Positions 21,897-30,310 of a DNA stretch of 64,000 bases are shown piece by piece. Position 1 is the stretch's first letter. Each line of letters begins with the position of its first letter. The position numbers and the translations under genes are program-made. The notes beneath the pieces are model-generated. The model saw only the letters and a list, made by a program, of their open reading frames with translations. It was not told the origin of the DNA and made no database searches. This DNA is from UMGS1590 sp900552455 (GTDB lineage: Bacteria > Bacillota > Peptococcia > Peptococcales > Peptococcaceae), in the NCBI GenBank assembly GCA_963931105.1, contig OZ007004.1, forward strand, positions 1,674,001 to 1,738,000. Direction: 5' to 3'.

Positions 21897-23165
21897 GTGA
21901 ACGAAATCATCGTTATCGGCGGCGGCGCGAGCGGCATGATGGCTGCGCTGGCTGCGGCTGGCGCAGGTGCGCAGGTGGTGCTTCTGGAAAAGATGGGGCG
22001 CTGTGGGCGCAAGATCCGCATCACTGGCAAGGGCCGCTGCAATGTGACGACGGACAAAAGCCGCGAGGAGATCCTGGCGCAGATCCGTCGCAATCCGAAG
22101 TTTATGTATTCGAGCCTTGCGGCGTTTGACAATCGGGCGGTCTGGTTTTTTTTCACAGAGCGCGGCTGTGCGCTGAAGGTGGAGCGCGGGGACAGGGTGT
22201 TTCCGCAGAGCGACCAGGCGCAGGATATTGTCGACACGCTTCTGGCGGAGGTGAAGCGGCGAGGTGTGCGTGTGCACACGGAGACACCGGTGACGGGGCT
22301 GGAGGCCCTCGCAGAGGGCGGCTTTCTTGTGACGGATGCGCACGGAAAAAGCTGGCAGGCGCGGAGCGTGATCCTGGCTACTGGCGGGGCGTCCTATCCT
22401 GGCACGGGCTCTACAGGCGATGCGTACGCCTGGCTGGAGGCGCTGGGGCAAAAGATCGTGACGCCTTATCCGGCGTTGGTGCCGCTGCTGGCGAAGGAGG
22501 ACTGGGTGCGCGCGCTGCAGGGGCTCTCTCTGCGCAATGTGCGTTTTTCTGTTGCAGATCCGCGGGGCAAGGGGATCTACAGCGAGCAGGGGGAGATGCT
22601 CTTCACCCATTTTGGCGTGAGTGGGCCGATCGTGCTCTCTGCAAGCGGCGATTGTGCAGCCTATTGGCAGAAAAAGCAGACGGTGCTCTTTGCGCACATC
22701 GATCTCAAGCCGGCGCTGTCGGAAAGCCAGCTGGATGCGCGACTTTTGCGCGAGATCGGCGCGATGCCGAACAAGCATCTGACGAGCCTGTTGAAGACGC
22801 TCCTGCCGCAGAAGCTGGTGCCGGTTTTTGAAGAGCTTGTGCAGATCAGCCCGGACAAGGTGCTGCACCAGCTGACGAAGGAGGAGCGGCTGCGGATCGC
22901 GCGCGGGCTGAAGGATCTTTCCTTCACGCTCACAGGGACGCGTCCGCTGGCGGAAGGGATCGTCACGGCAGGGGGCCTCGCGACGAAGGCGGTGGACCCG
23001 AAAACGCTGGCGGTGAAGGCGATCCCGGGACTTTTTGCAGCTGGTGAGCTGATCGATGTGGATGCTTACACTGGCGGCTTTAATCTACAGATTGCATTTT
23101 CTACAGGGCACGCTGCTGGATTGGCGGCGGCTCGCTATATGCACGACGAGGAGGAAGGACTATGA
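21897..23165 (+). CDS. Flavoprotein of the HI0933/BaiN (YhiN) family
   Basis: This 422-residue protein has an N-terminal FAD-binding Rossmann motif (IIVIGGGASGMMAA, about 3-16), MGRCGRKIRITGKGRCN, a mid ATGGASYPGTGSTGDAY segment and a C-terminal AGELIDVDAYTGGFNLQIAFSTG flavin contact. The family includes BaiN-type NAD(P)H oxidoreductases; the substrate is unknown here. Only GTG starts are available; the one at 21897 is 9 bases after GGAGG, while the one at 21888 abuts it. It overlaps the HutP-like gene (ATGA), in an operon with cmk. Confidence 0.9.
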   Translation: MNEIIVIGGGASGMMAALAAAGAGAQVVLLEKMGRCGRKIRITGKGRCNVTTDKSREEILAQIRRNPKFMYSSLAAFDNRAVWFFFTERGCALKVERGDRVFPQSDQAQDIVDTLLAEVKRRGVRVHTETPVTGLEALAEGGFLVTDAHGKSWQARSVILATGGASYPGTGSTGDAYAWLEALGQKIVTPYPALVPLLAKEDWVRALQGLSLRNVRFSVADPRGKGIYSEQGEMLFTHFGVSGPIVLSASGDCAAYWQKKQTVLFAHIDLKPALSESQLDARLLREIGAMPNKHLTSLLKTLLPQKLVPVFEELVQISPDKVLHQLTKEERLRIARGLKDLSFTLTGTRPLAEGIVTAGGLATKAVDPKTLAVKAIPGLFAAGELIDVDAYTGGFNLQIAFSTGHAAGLAAARYMHDEEEGL

Positions 23166-23578
23166 ATACGAACAATGAGAGAGTTGTCGCAAGAGCGGCG
23201 GTGACGCTGGCGATCTCAGAGGATCGCGAGAGCGAGCGCGCGCTGAAGGCGGCGTATGCCGAGCAGGGGATCCGCACGGCGGCGGTGGACGTCGGTGGTG
23301 AGTTTTTGAAATCGATGCATCGGATGGTGGAGCAGGCGATCGTGGCTGCGCGCCGGGAAGGGCTGATCGAGGAAAATTCGCCGCGCAGCGATGGCTCGAT
23401 CGCAGGCGCTCTGCACGATGCGCTGAGCCAGGTGGCGCAGAAGGCGAGCGGGCTTTCTGTGGGCGGCAAGATCGGGCTGGCGCGCTGCGAGGATCACATC
23501 AGCGTGGCGGTGTTCCTTTCGATCGGGCTCTTGTATCTGGACGATGTGGCGTTGGGCCTGGCTCACCGCCTGATATGA
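23162..23578 (+). CDS. HutP family protein
   Basis: This 138-residue protein is HutP-like throughout, from VVARAAVTLAISEDRESE to the Gly-rich C-terminal LSVGGKIGLARCEDHISVAVFLSIGLLYLDD. Bacillus HutP is an RNA-binding antiterminator of histidine utilisation that needs histidine and Mg2+. No hut genes are nearby. HutP homologues placed between a BaiN/YhiN gene and cmk occur in other anaerobic Firmicutes, so the role here may differ. The start overlaps the preceding stop. Confidence 0.85.
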   Translation: MNTNNERVVARAAVTLAISEDRESERALKAAYAEQGIRTAAVDVGGEFLKSMHRMVEQAIVAARREGLIEENSPRSDGSIAGALHDALSQVAQKASGLSVGGKIGLARCEDHISVAVFLSIGLLYLDDVALGLAHRLI

Positions 23579-23592
23579 GGAAGGAGGATTCT

Positions 23593-24246
23593 ATGCAGAT
23601 CGCAATCGATGGACCGGCTGGCGTTGGCAAGAGCACGCTGGCGAAGGCGCTGGCGGAGCATCTGGGGATCATCTATCTCGACACGGGGGCGATGTATCGC
23701 GCGGTGGCGCTCCTTTGTAGCCGGGCAGGCGTGCCGGCGGAGGAGGGGCCGGCGCTGGAGAAGATCTTGGCGGATTGTGCGCTGTCGTTTCGCATGGTGG
23801 ACGGGAAGAAATGCCTCTTTGACCACGAGGAGAATCTCGAGGAGGCGATCCGCAAGCCGGAGATCTCGAAGATCGTCAGCGACTACGCGAAGCTTGGGTG
23901 TGTGCGCGAAGCGATGACGCGCCAGCAACAGCGCATTGCCGAGGAAACGTCGGTGATCATGGACGGGCGCGACATTGGCACGGTAGTGCTGCCAGAGGCG
24001 GATTACAAATTCTTCCTCGTGGCCTCGGCGCGCGAGCGCGCACGCAGACGCTATCTGGAGCTGGAGGCCAAAGGCATCCACCAGGATTTCGAAGAGCTGG
24101 TGCGCGATATTGAGCGCAGAGACCGCCTGGATAGCACGCGCGAGATCGCGCCGCTGGCGCAGGCGGCCGATGCGATCCTTGTGGATACGGACGCTTTGGA
24201 CGAAAAAGCGGTGCTGGAAAAAATAATTGGGATTATTTCAAAATAA
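23593..24246 (+). CDS. cmk: Cytidylate kinase
   Basis: This 217-residue enzyme phosphorylates CMP and dCMP with ATP. It has the P-loop IDGPAGVGKST (about 4-14), YLDTGAMYR, the MDGRDIGTVVLP motif and ARERARRR of the LID region. The NMP-binding insert is present, so it is the long bacterial type. The start at 23593 is 5 bases after AAGGAGG. In many Firmicutes cmk precedes plsC, ispH and rpsA; here plsC is absent and the ispH-rpsA fusion follows with its own promoter. Confidence 0.96.
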   Translation: MQIAIDGPAGVGKSTLAKALAEHLGIIYLDTGAMYRAVALLCSRAGVPAEEGPALEKILADCALSFRMVDGKKCLFDHEENLEEAIRKPEISKIVSDYAKLGCVREAMTRQQQRIAEETSVIMDGRDIGTVVLPEADYKFFLVASARERARRRYLELEAKGIHQDFEELVRDIERRDRLDSTREIAPLAQAADAILVDTDALDEKAVLEKIIGIISK

Positions 24247-24249
24247 TGT

Positions 24250-24278
24250 TTGGCATTGCGCCCATTATTAGGTATAAT
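24250..24278 (+). promoter_or_regulatory. Promoter of ispH-rpsA
   Basis: TTGGCA (24250-24255) and TATAAT (24273-24278) are 17 bases apart, 41 bp before the start. Confidence 0.75.
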
Positions 24279-24318
24279 AAGGTGTAATTGAATGTGCATA
24301 CGTTTGAGAGGGTTTAGA

Positions 24319-26355
24319 ATGGAAATCAAATTAGCGCCAAACGCCGGATTTTGCTTCGGTGTGCGAGCAGCCATCAACAAAGGTGAAAAACTCATTGAGG
24401 AAGGCAAGGGTCCTATCGCAACGCTGGGGCCGCTGATCCACAATCCCCAGGAGGTTGCCCGACTGGAATCGCTGGGCATCCGCTCCTATGACGAGCTTTC
24501 CGATATTCAGGAAAAGAACGTTCTCATCCGTACACATGGCGTTGCGCCTTCGGTTTACGAGGATATCGAGAAAAGCGGCCACGCGTATTTTGATTGCACC
24601 TGTCCAAAGGTGAAAAAGGTGCAGCAGATCGCGCGTGAGCATGCGGAAGCTGGCTATCAGGTGCTGATACTGGGTGACAGAAACCATCCGGAGGTGATGG
24701 CGATCGTCGGTTGGACTGGCGATACGGCCATTGTCTTTATCAGCCTGGATGAACTGAAGGCACTGTCTCTTGCAGGCAAGAAGATCTGTCTGGTCAGCCA
24801 GACGACAGAAAAACTTGAGCGCTTTGAAAGCGCCGTCGCCTATCTCCAAAGCCTGGAGCTTGAGGAGCTCGTGATCCATAACACGATCTGCGCGGCGACA
24901 AGAGACAGACAATCCGATGCTTCAGACCTGGCGCGCGAGGTCGATCTGATGGTCGTTATTGGCGGCTACAACAGTGCGAACACGTGCAAGCTTGTGTCGA
25001 TCTGTCAGGATGCCGGCGTGATGACAAAACACGTCGAATCTGCGGCGGATCTTGAAGACGAATGGTTCAGAGGCATCGAAAAAATTGGGTTAACAGCAGG
25101 CGCATCGACGCCTGACTGGATAATTAGGGAGGTCATTGACAAGATGGAAGAATTAACAATGGAACAAGGTTTAGAACAGGGTTATGGTACTTTGGAACCA
25201 CTCAATCTCTATGATGTAGTCACCGGTACCGTCGTAAAGATCAATCCGGACGAAGTTATGGTAGACGTGGGTGGCAAATCCGAAGGCGTTATTCCAATCA
25301 AGGAGCTGTCCTTCCAAAAAGATCCAGATGTCGAAGACATCGTTAAAGTTGGCGATGAAATTCAGGTTATGGTCATTAAGATGGAAAACAACGAAGGTCA
25401 CATGGTTCTCTCCAAGAAGCGTGCTGATCAGGAAAAAGCTATGGATGAACTTCAGCAGAAATTTGAAAACGGCGAAGTCATCGAAGCGAAGGTTGTTAGC
25501 GATGTCAAAGGCGGCGTTATCGTAGATATCGGTGCACGCGGCTTCGTGCCAGCATCTCATCTCGACACCAAATACGTTGACGACATCAAATCCTTTGTAG
25601 GCAACACCTACCGCTTCAAGATCATTGAATTTGATCCAAATCCAGAAAACCGCAAGATCATCCTTTCCCGCCGCGCTGTGCTGGAAGAAGAAGAAAAAGC
25701 GGCTCGTGAACAGTTCTGGGCGAACATTGAAGAAGGTCAGACCATCAAAGGTCGCGTACAACGTATCGCAAACTTCGGCGCATTCGTGGATCTTGGCGGA
25801 GTAGACGGTCTCCTTCACATTTCTGAAATGGGTTGGGGACGCGTAAAACAGCCTACCGACGTTGTCAGCGTTGGTGATGAGATCGAAGTTTACGTTCTCA
25901 GCGCAGACCGCGAAAAGGGCAAGATCAGCCTTTCCCTCAAGAAGCTCATCGCAAACCCATGGGATAATGTTGCAGAAAAATATCCTCAGGGCGCTGTGCT
26001 CACCGGCAAGGTTGTCCGCATCGCTCCATTCGGCGCTTTCGTTGCGCTGGAAGACGGCGTAGATGGTCTGGTCCACATCTCCCAGATCGCTTGGGAACAT
26101 GTTGAAAAGGTTGAAGACGCGCTGTCCATCGGCCAGGAAGTTCAGGTCAAGGTTCTCGAAGTTGATGAAGATCGCAAGCGCATCAGCCTCTCCATCAAGG
26201 ATCTCAAGGAACGCCCAGTGGTTGAAAAGCCAGCTGCTCCTGCAAAGCCAAAGAGACAGCCAAAACCAAAGAGCGATATCCCAACCGTTAATGAAGAACT
26301 CAGCAACGATGCTTTCGCACACCTGGCTGAGCTCATCGAAGAAAACGAAGACTAA
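24319..26355 (+). CDS. ispH: Bifunctional IspH (HMBPP reductase) - ribosomal protein S1
   Basis: This 678-residue fusion has an N-terminal IspH domain (about 1-280) whose three [4Fe-4S]-ligating cysteines are present (Cys12, Cys95, Cys191). It reduces HMBPP to IPP and DMAPP, the last step of the non-mevalonate isoprenoid pathway. Residues from about 290 hold four S1 repeats; the last two (GRVQRIANFGAFVDLGG and GKVVRIAPFGAFVALEDG) are closest to the consensus. A Lys/Pro-rich linker and acidic tail end the protein. The fusion is known in Clostridia and Negativicutes. E. coli S1 has six repeats, so this is a short S1. The start at 24319 follows GAGAGGG. Confidence 0.96.
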   Translation: MEIKLAPNAGFCFGVRAAINKGEKLIEEGKGPIATLGPLIHNPQEVARLESLGIRSYDELSDIQEKNVLIRTHGVAPSVYEDIEKSGHAYFDCTCPKVKKVQQIAREHAEAGYQVLILGDRNHPEVMAIVGWTGDTAIVFISLDELKALSLAGKKICLVSQTTEKLERFESAVAYLQSLELEELVIHNTICAATRDRQSDASDLAREVDLMVVIGGYNSANTCKLVSICQDAGVMTKHVESAADLEDEWFRGIEKIGLTAGASTPDWIIREVIDKMEELTMEQGLEQGYGTLEPLNLYDVVTGTVVKINPDEVMVDVGGKSEGVIPIKELSFQKDPDVEDIVKVGDEIQVMVIKMENNEGHMVLSKKRADQEKAMDELQQKFENGEVIEAKVVSDVKGGVIVDIGARGFVPASHLDTKYVDDIKSFVGNTYRFKIIEFDPNPENRKIILSRRAVLEEEEKAAREQFWANIEEGQTIKGRVQRIANFGAFVDLGGVDGLLHISEMGWGRVKQPTDVVSVGDEIEVYVLSADREKGKISLSLKKLIANPWDNVAEKYPQGAVLTGKVVRIAPFGAFVALEDGVDGLVHISQIAWEHVEKVEDALSIGQEVQVKVLEVDEDRKRISLSIKDLKERPVVEKPAAPAKPKRQPKPKSDIPTVNEELSNDAFAHLAELIEENED

Positions 26356-26370
26356 TTCTAAACCAGAAAT

Positions 26371-26402
26371 GCCTCGCAGCAAACGCTGCGGGGCGTTTTT
26401 TT
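26371..26402 (+). terminator. Terminator after ispH-rpsA
   Basis: The stem GCCTCGCAGC / GCTGCGGGGC with an AAAC loop is followed by GTTTTTTTG. Confidence 0.88.
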
Positions 26403-26463
26403 GTGGGCGGCGGAGGGCGGAAAAATTCTTTGCAAAATTGTTGTAAAATCTCTCACAAAATGA

Positions 26464-26492
26464 TTGACGAATGGAGAGCGCCCTGCTATAAT
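26464..26492 (+). promoter_or_regulatory. Promoter of the tRNA-Cys/tRNA-Leu unit
   Basis: TTGACG (26464-26469) and TATAAT (26487-26492) are 17 bases apart, with TGC before the -10. Confidence 0.8.
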
Positions 26493-26525
26493 AAATATCG
26501 TTGTAGCGCAACAAACGGCGCACAC

Positions 26526-26596
26526 GGCGACATAGCCAAGTGGTAAGGCAGAGGACTGCAAATCCTTCACCCCCAGTTCGAATCTGGGTGTCGCCT
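26526..26596 (+). tRNA. tRNA-Cys (GCA)
   Basis: Acceptor GGCGACA/TGTCGCC, anticodon loop CTGCAAA (anticodon GCA), T loop TTCGAAT and discriminator T as expected for Cys. CCA is not encoded. It is followed 4 bases later by tRNA-Leu. Confidence 0.97.
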
Positions 26597-26600
26597 TCTC

Positions 26601-26686
26601 GCCGGAGTGGCGGAACTGGCAGACGCACAGGACTTAAAATCCTGCGAAGGTAACACTTCGTACCGGTTCGATCCCGGTCTCCGGCA
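26601..26686 (+). tRNA. tRNA-Leu (TAA)
   Basis: This is an 86-base class II tRNA: acceptor GCCGGAG/CTCCGGC, anticodon loop CTTAAAA (anticodon TAA), a long variable arm (CGAAGGTAACACTTCG), T loop TTCGATC and discriminator A. CCA is not encoded. Confidence 0.97.
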
Positions 26687-26704
26687 TTCCCGGCTTTCGG
26701 AAAT

Positions 26705-26737
26705 AAGGACTTTCTCAAAGGAGGAAGTCCTTTTTGT
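26705..26737 (+). terminator. Terminator after the tRNA unit
   Basis: The stem AAGGACTT / AAGTCCTT is followed by a T run. Confidence 0.75.
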
Positions 26738-26856
26738 TTTGCTGATTCTTAACAGAAAATGGGTTGAACATTTTTCTTTCTCGTGGTATTCTTATTTCAA
26801 GAACTGGTTATCATAATTAGATGGTATTCAGAGAAACGAAGATAGGAAGTGATCGT

Positions 26857-27504
26857 ATGTCATATCTGGCAAAAGCGAGGGAGCCGATCTCGAGCCTGAG
26901 CCACTTTATCGGCGCGGTGGTGTTTGCGGCGGCGACGCTGCTTTTGGTGGGCAAGACCCTCTTTGACGACTGGAGCCCGAAGATCCTTGTGGGCGTGATC
27001 GTCTTTGGCGTGTCGTTGGTGGCACTTTATTCGGCGAGCGCGATCTACCATTTTTCCAATGGCTCGGCGAAGCGGATCCTGCGGTTGCGTAAGCTGGACC
27101 ATTCGATGATCTATGTGCTGATCGCCGGGAGCTACACGCCGATCCTCCTGAAATATCTGCCGCAGCACGAAAGCCTGGTCTTTGTGAGTGTGATCTGGGG
27201 CTGTGCGGTGCTTGGTGTGGTGATCAAGCTCTGCTGGTTTTCGGCGCCGCGCTGGCTGCAGACGCTGCTCTACATTGCGATGGGCTGGGCGGTGCTCTTT
27301 GATGTGTCGGTCTTCCGCGATATGAGCGGGGTGGCGGTGATGCTGCTTGCTCTGGGCGGCGTGAGCTACACGGTGGGCGGTATCATTTACATCATCAAGC
27401 GGCCGAACATCAGCGAAAAATGGGGCTTTCACGAGCTCTTTCATCTCTTCATCCTTCTGGGGAGTGTGTGCCATTATCTGATGGTGCTCTTCTATGTGGC
27501 CTGA
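26857..27504 (+). CDS. Hemolysin III / PAQR family membrane protein (TrhA-like)
   Basis: This 215-residue protein has seven predicted helices and the PAQR-family metal-site residues: REPISSLSHFIG near the N-terminus, the SAIYH segment, KLDHSMIYVLIAGSYTPI in the middle, and GFHELFHLFILLGSVCHY at the end. The conserved Ser, Asp and three His suggest a Zn-dependent amidase/hydrolase-like site in the membrane. Bacterial members such as TrhA influence membrane energetics; haemolysis is not established for most. The start at 26857 is after a modest AGGAAG. It is transcribed alone. Confidence 0.92.
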   Translation: MSYLAKAREPISSLSHFIGAVVFAAATLLLVGKTLFDDWSPKILVGVIVFGVSLVALYSASAIYHFSNGSAKRILRLRKLDHSMIYVLIAGSYTPILLKYLPQHESLVFVSVIWGCAVLGVVIKLCWFSAPRWLQTLLYIAMGWAVLFDVSVFRDMSGVAVMLLALGGVSYTVGGIIYIIKRPNISEKWGFHELFHLFILLGSVCHYLMVLFYVA

Positions 27505-27544
27505 AAGGGTGCGGCTCTTCCAGCGATCTTCTGCAGCCCTGCTC

Positions 27545-27573
27545 TTGACAAGCATCCGCAAGATTGATACAAT
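27545..27573 (+). promoter_or_regulatory. thiC promoter
   Basis: A consensus TTGACA (27545-27550) and TACAAT (27568-27573) are 17 bases apart, directly before the TPP riboswitch. Confidence 0.85.
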
Positions 27574-27589
27574 CTATCACATAGTCATA

Positions 27590-27676
27590 TAGCAACCGGG
27601 AGCTTGTTAGGCAGGCTGAGAGGAGATCAGAAGATCTCGACCGTACCTGATGTGGATAATGCCACCGTAGGGAAAT
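27590..27676 (+). promoter_or_regulatory. TPP riboswitch (THI element) upstream of thiC
   Basis: The conserved parts are in order: CCGGGAGC, GGCTGAGAGG (pyrimidine sensor side), ACCTGATGTGGATAATGCC and CACCGTAGGGAA. It binds thiamine pyrophosphate. A terminator hairpin lies just downstream, so control is by transcription termination. Confidence 0.95.
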
Positions 27677-27693
27677 ACAAACGATCAACCAAA

Positions 27694-27720
27694 TGCCTGA
27701 CGAGTGTCAGGCATTTTTTT
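27694..27720 (+). terminator. Riboswitch-controlled terminator of thiC
   Basis: The 8-bp stem TGCCTGAC / GTCAGGCA with a GAGT loop and seven T lies between the TPP aptamer and the thiC start. Confidence 0.88.
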
Positions 27721-27760
27721 CATGCCGCCGGACATTGGGAGTAAGAAGGGAGCATATACA

Positions 27761-29074
27761 ATGACTTATCATACCCAAATGGAAGCCGCCCGCATGGGGA
27801 TCGTTACCCCTGAGATGGAAACGGTTGCCGAAAAAGAACACATCGATGTGAATGTGCTGCGCGAACGCGTCGCCAAAGGGACGGTCTGCATCCCTGCCAA
27901 CGTCAACCACAAGAGCCTCTCTGCCGAAGGCATCGGCGAAGGCCTGTCGACGAAGATCAACGTGAACCTCGGGGTAAGTGGTGATGCCCACGACTACACG
28001 GAAGAATGGCAGAAGGTTGAAACGGCGCTGGAATTTGGCGCCCACGCCATCATGGACCTTTCCAACTACGGCAAGACGGTGGAATTCCGCACCAAGCTCG
28101 TCGAAGAATCCACAGCGATGATCGGCACTGTGCCAATGTACGATGCCATCGGCTATCTCGAAAAAGAGCTCAAGGACATCACGATCGACGATTTCTTTGA
28201 AGTCGTCGAATACCACGCACAGCAGGGCGTCGATTTCATGACGATCCACGCTGGCATCAATCGCCGCGCCGTCTCCGCCTTCAAGGAAAGCGGCCGCATC
28301 ATGAACATCGTTTCCCGCGGCGGCAGCCTGCTCTTTGCCTGGATGGAAATGACCGGCAACGAGAACCCATTCTACGAACACTACGACCGCCTGCTCGATC
28401 TGATGTACAAGTACGACGTCACCATCAGCCTTGGCGACGCGCTGCGCCCAGGCGCCACCCACGACGCCTCCGACGCTGCGCAGATCTCTGAGCTGATCGA
28501 GCTCGGCCTGCTCACCAAACGCGCCTGGGAGCGCAATGTGCAGGTCATGATCGAAGGCCCGGGCCACATGGCCTTAAACGAGATCCAGGCCAACATGCAG
28601 CTGGAAAAACGCCTCTGCCACGGCGCACCATTCTATGTGCTCGGGCCACTGGTCACCGACATCGCCCCTGGCTACGACCACATCACCTCCGCCATCGGCG
28701 GGGCCATCGCAGCCACCTACGGCGCCGATTTCCTCTGCTATGTCACCCCTGCTGAGCATCTGCGTCTGCCAGATCTGCAGGACGTGCGCGATGGCGTCAT
28801 CGCCAGCCGCATCGCCGCCCACGCTGCCGACATGGCCAAAGGCATCCCTGGCGCACGCGACTGGGACGATGAAATGAGCCGCCGCCGCAAAAACCTTGAC
28901 TGGGAAGGCATGTTCGAGCTCGCCCTCGATCCTGTGAAGGCGCGCAACTATTTCGAAAGCAAGCCACCAGAAGATCGCCATAGCTGCTCCATGTGCGGCA
29001 AAATGTGCGCCGTGCGCACCACCAACGCCATCCTCGCAGGCAACGACATCCACCTGCACCCAGGCAACTGCTAA
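27761..29074 (+). CDS. thiC: Phosphomethylpyrimidine (HMP-P) synthase ThiC
   Basis: This 437-residue radical SAM enzyme converts aminoimidazole ribotide to HMP phosphate for thiamine synthesis. It has the short clostridial form, lacking the N-terminal extension of proteobacterial ThiC. It shows AMIGTVPMYDA, DFMTIHAGINR, SLGDALRPGATHDASD, IEGPGHMALNEI and a C-terminal CSMCGKMC cluster motif. Other thi genes are not adjacent. Expression is controlled by the TPP riboswitch. The ATG at 27761 follows AAGGGAG and matches the family start; the in-frame extension upstream covers the terminator. Confidence 0.97.
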   Translation: MTYHTQMEAARMGIVTPEMETVAEKEHIDVNVLRERVAKGTVCIPANVNHKSLSAEGIGEGLSTKINVNLGVSGDAHDYTEEWQKVETALEFGAHAIMDLSNYGKTVEFRTKLVEESTAMIGTVPMYDAIGYLEKELKDITIDDFFEVVEYHAQQGVDFMTIHAGINRRAVSAFKESGRIMNIVSRGGSLLFAWMEMTGNENPFYEHYDRLLDLMYKYDVTISLGDALRPGATHDASDAAQISELIELGLLTKRAWERNVQVMIEGPGHMALNEIQANMQLEKRLCHGAPFYVLGPLVTDIAPGYDHITSAIGGAIAATYGADFLCYVTPAEHLRLPDLQDVRDGVIASRIAAHAADMAKGIPGARDWDDEMSRRRKNLDWEGMFELALDPVKARNYFESKPPEDRHSCSMCGKMCAVRTTNAILAGNDIHLHPGNC

Positions 29075-29089
29075 ATCCGTTTGCCTCCA

Positions 29090-29128
29090 CGCCCAGGTTC
29101 CGTGTTCACGCGGAGCCTGGGCGTTTTT
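29090..29128 (+). terminator. Terminator after thiC
   Basis: The stem CGCCCAGG...CACG / CGCGG...CCTGGGCG is followed by TTTTTGC. Confidence 0.85.
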
Positions 29129-29130
29129 GC

Positions 29131-29159
29131 TTGCGTGCAGGCGGGGCAGATGCGATAAT
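29131..29159 (+). promoter_or_regulatory. Promoter of the GNAT gene
   Basis: TTGCGT (29131-29136) and GATAAT (29154-29159) are 17 bases apart, with an extended TGC. Confidence 0.6.
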
Positions 29160-29190
29160 GGAGGCATTGGAAAAACAAGGAGGAGGAAGT

Positions 29191-29646
29191 ATGCAGATCA
29201 TCGAATGTGAGAAACGCGAAGGCGCGCTCCTGGCGGCGCTGGTGGATGTGTGGGAGCGCTCTGTGCGGGCGACGCACGCGTTTTTGTCAGAGCAGGAGAT
29301 CCTGGCGATCCGGGAGTTTGTGCCACAGGCGCTCTCTGGCGTGGAGAAGCTGGCTGTGGCGCTGGAGGGCGGCGTGCCGCTGGGCTTTATGGGCGCCCAG
29401 GCGGGGCGGTTGGAGATGCTCTTTCTGGCGCCGGAAGCGCGGGGGCGCGGCCTGGGGCGGCAGCTGCTGGAGGAGGCGATCGCGCGCTACAGTGTCGAGG
29501 AGCTGACGGTGAACGAGCAAAATCCCCAGGCAGTCGGCTTTTACGAACACCTGGGCTTTCGCACCTACAAGCGCACGGAGCTGGACGAGGAAGGACGGCC
29601 TTATCCGCTGCTTTATATGCGACGCGAAGCTACGCTTCGCGAATGA
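29191..29646 (+). CDS. GNAT-family N-acetyltransferase (YjaB-like)
   Basis: This 151-residue enzyme has a GNAT fold with acetyl-CoA motif A LEMLFLAPEARGRGLGRQLLEEA (Q/RxxGxG/A as RGRGLG) and motif B NEQNPQAVGFYEHLGF, the usual Tyr of the general acid. The N-terminal WERSVRATHAFLS resembles the YjaB group. The substrate is unknown. The start at 29191 follows AGGAGGAGG. The last six codons (EATLRE) lie in a short palindrome (29624-29640), and the stop lies in a terminal repeat of the MITE-like element, so the C-terminus may have been reshaped by insertion. Confidence 0.88.
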   Translation: MQIIECEKREGALLAALVDVWERSVRATHAFLSEQEILAIREFVPQALSGVEKLAVALEGGVPLGFMGAQAGRLEMLFLAPEARGRGLGRQLLEEAIARYSVEELTVNEQNPQAVGFYEHLGFRTYKRTELDEEGRPYPLLYMRREATLRE

Positions 29647-29834
29647 TTAATGATTAATGTTTAATTAGTAATGGAGGTTGGATTGCGACGATCGTGACGC
29701 TAACGCGTCTCGACCGTCACAATCCTTTTTATTTTTTCTGCAGGCGTGCGCAGGGCTGGAAATTTTTCGCTTTGGCCCGTCAGGGACAAAGCATTCCTGA
29801 ATTAATCATTGCTAATTTCTAATTAATCATTCCT
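29624..29834. repeat. MITE-like element with terminal inverted repeats
   Basis: GAATGATTAAT (starting at about 29640) is repeated inverted as ATTAATCATTC (ending at about 29833), and further AT-rich runs (TTTAATTAGTAATG, CTAATTTCTAATTAA) flank each end. The interior holds a long imperfect hairpin (29676-29722, GGATTG...CAATCC) followed by TTTTTATTTTTT. A perfect GCGAAGC/GCTTCGC palindrome adjoins the left end. No ORF is present. A mobile origin is inferred from structure only. Confidence 0.5.
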
Positions 29835-30058
29835 ACAAGCTGCTGTTATACCACAGTCGCTGTGCGCCGGCGGCTGCTATGGGAAAGCGCGTGGCGTTGT
29901 GGGAAAAACAACGAGAGCTGCCTTCTGCCATTAGAATTCGTGTTATAATACAATTAAATATCTTTGATTGCCAGATGCGTAAGAAGATGGTAAAATAAAA
30001 TTGTGTATAAGTTTCAAAATTTATGCGAGGTTTTGAATAGTTGAAAGGAGGACGCAAT
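29835..30058 (+). promoter_or_regulatory. Intergenic leader of the hydrogenase maturation operon
   Basis: There is no gene here. A TATAAT (29944-29949) gives a leader of about 105 nt before the TM1266-like gene; its -35 region is weak. The leader is AT-rich. I see no known riboswitch. Confidence 0.45.
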
Positions 30059-30304
30059 ATGGAAACAAGAGTGGCTACGCTGGGGATCATTGTGGATCAG
30101 TCGGCAGACACAGAAGCGCTGAACGCGATCCTGCATGATTTCCGCGAATACATCATTGGCCGCATGGGCATTCCTTATCGCCAGAAGGGGATGAACATCA
30201 TCTGTCTGGTGGTGGATGCGCCGCAGGACGAGATCAACAGCCTCACTGGCAAGGTTGGCAGCCTGGAGGGCGTGAACGCCAAGGCCTGCTATGCGCAGGT
30301 GTGA
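30059..30304 (+). CDS. TM1266-like [FeFe] hydrogenase system regulator
   Basis: This 81-residue protein has an ACT/NikR-C-like ferredoxin fold (TRVATLGIIVDQ ... GMNIICLVVDAPQDEINSLTGKVGSLEGV), as in the family named iron-only hydrogenase system regulator (TM1266). It has no DNA-binding domain of its own. It heads the operon with hydE, hydG and hydF, which supports a hydrogenase-related role, but its mechanism is not established. The ribosome binding site is AAAGGAGG. Confidence 0.88.
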   Translation: METRVATLGIIVDQSADTEALNAILHDFREYIIGRMGIPYRQKGMNIICLVVDAPQDEINSLTGKVGSLEGVNAKACYAQV

Positions 30305-30310
30305 GGGCGT

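Noticed and set aside
23162..23578. HutP-like gene as regulator of histidine use
   Set aside because: No hut genes occur in the window and the neighbours are baiN/yhiN and cmk, so the Bacillus function cannot be transferred.
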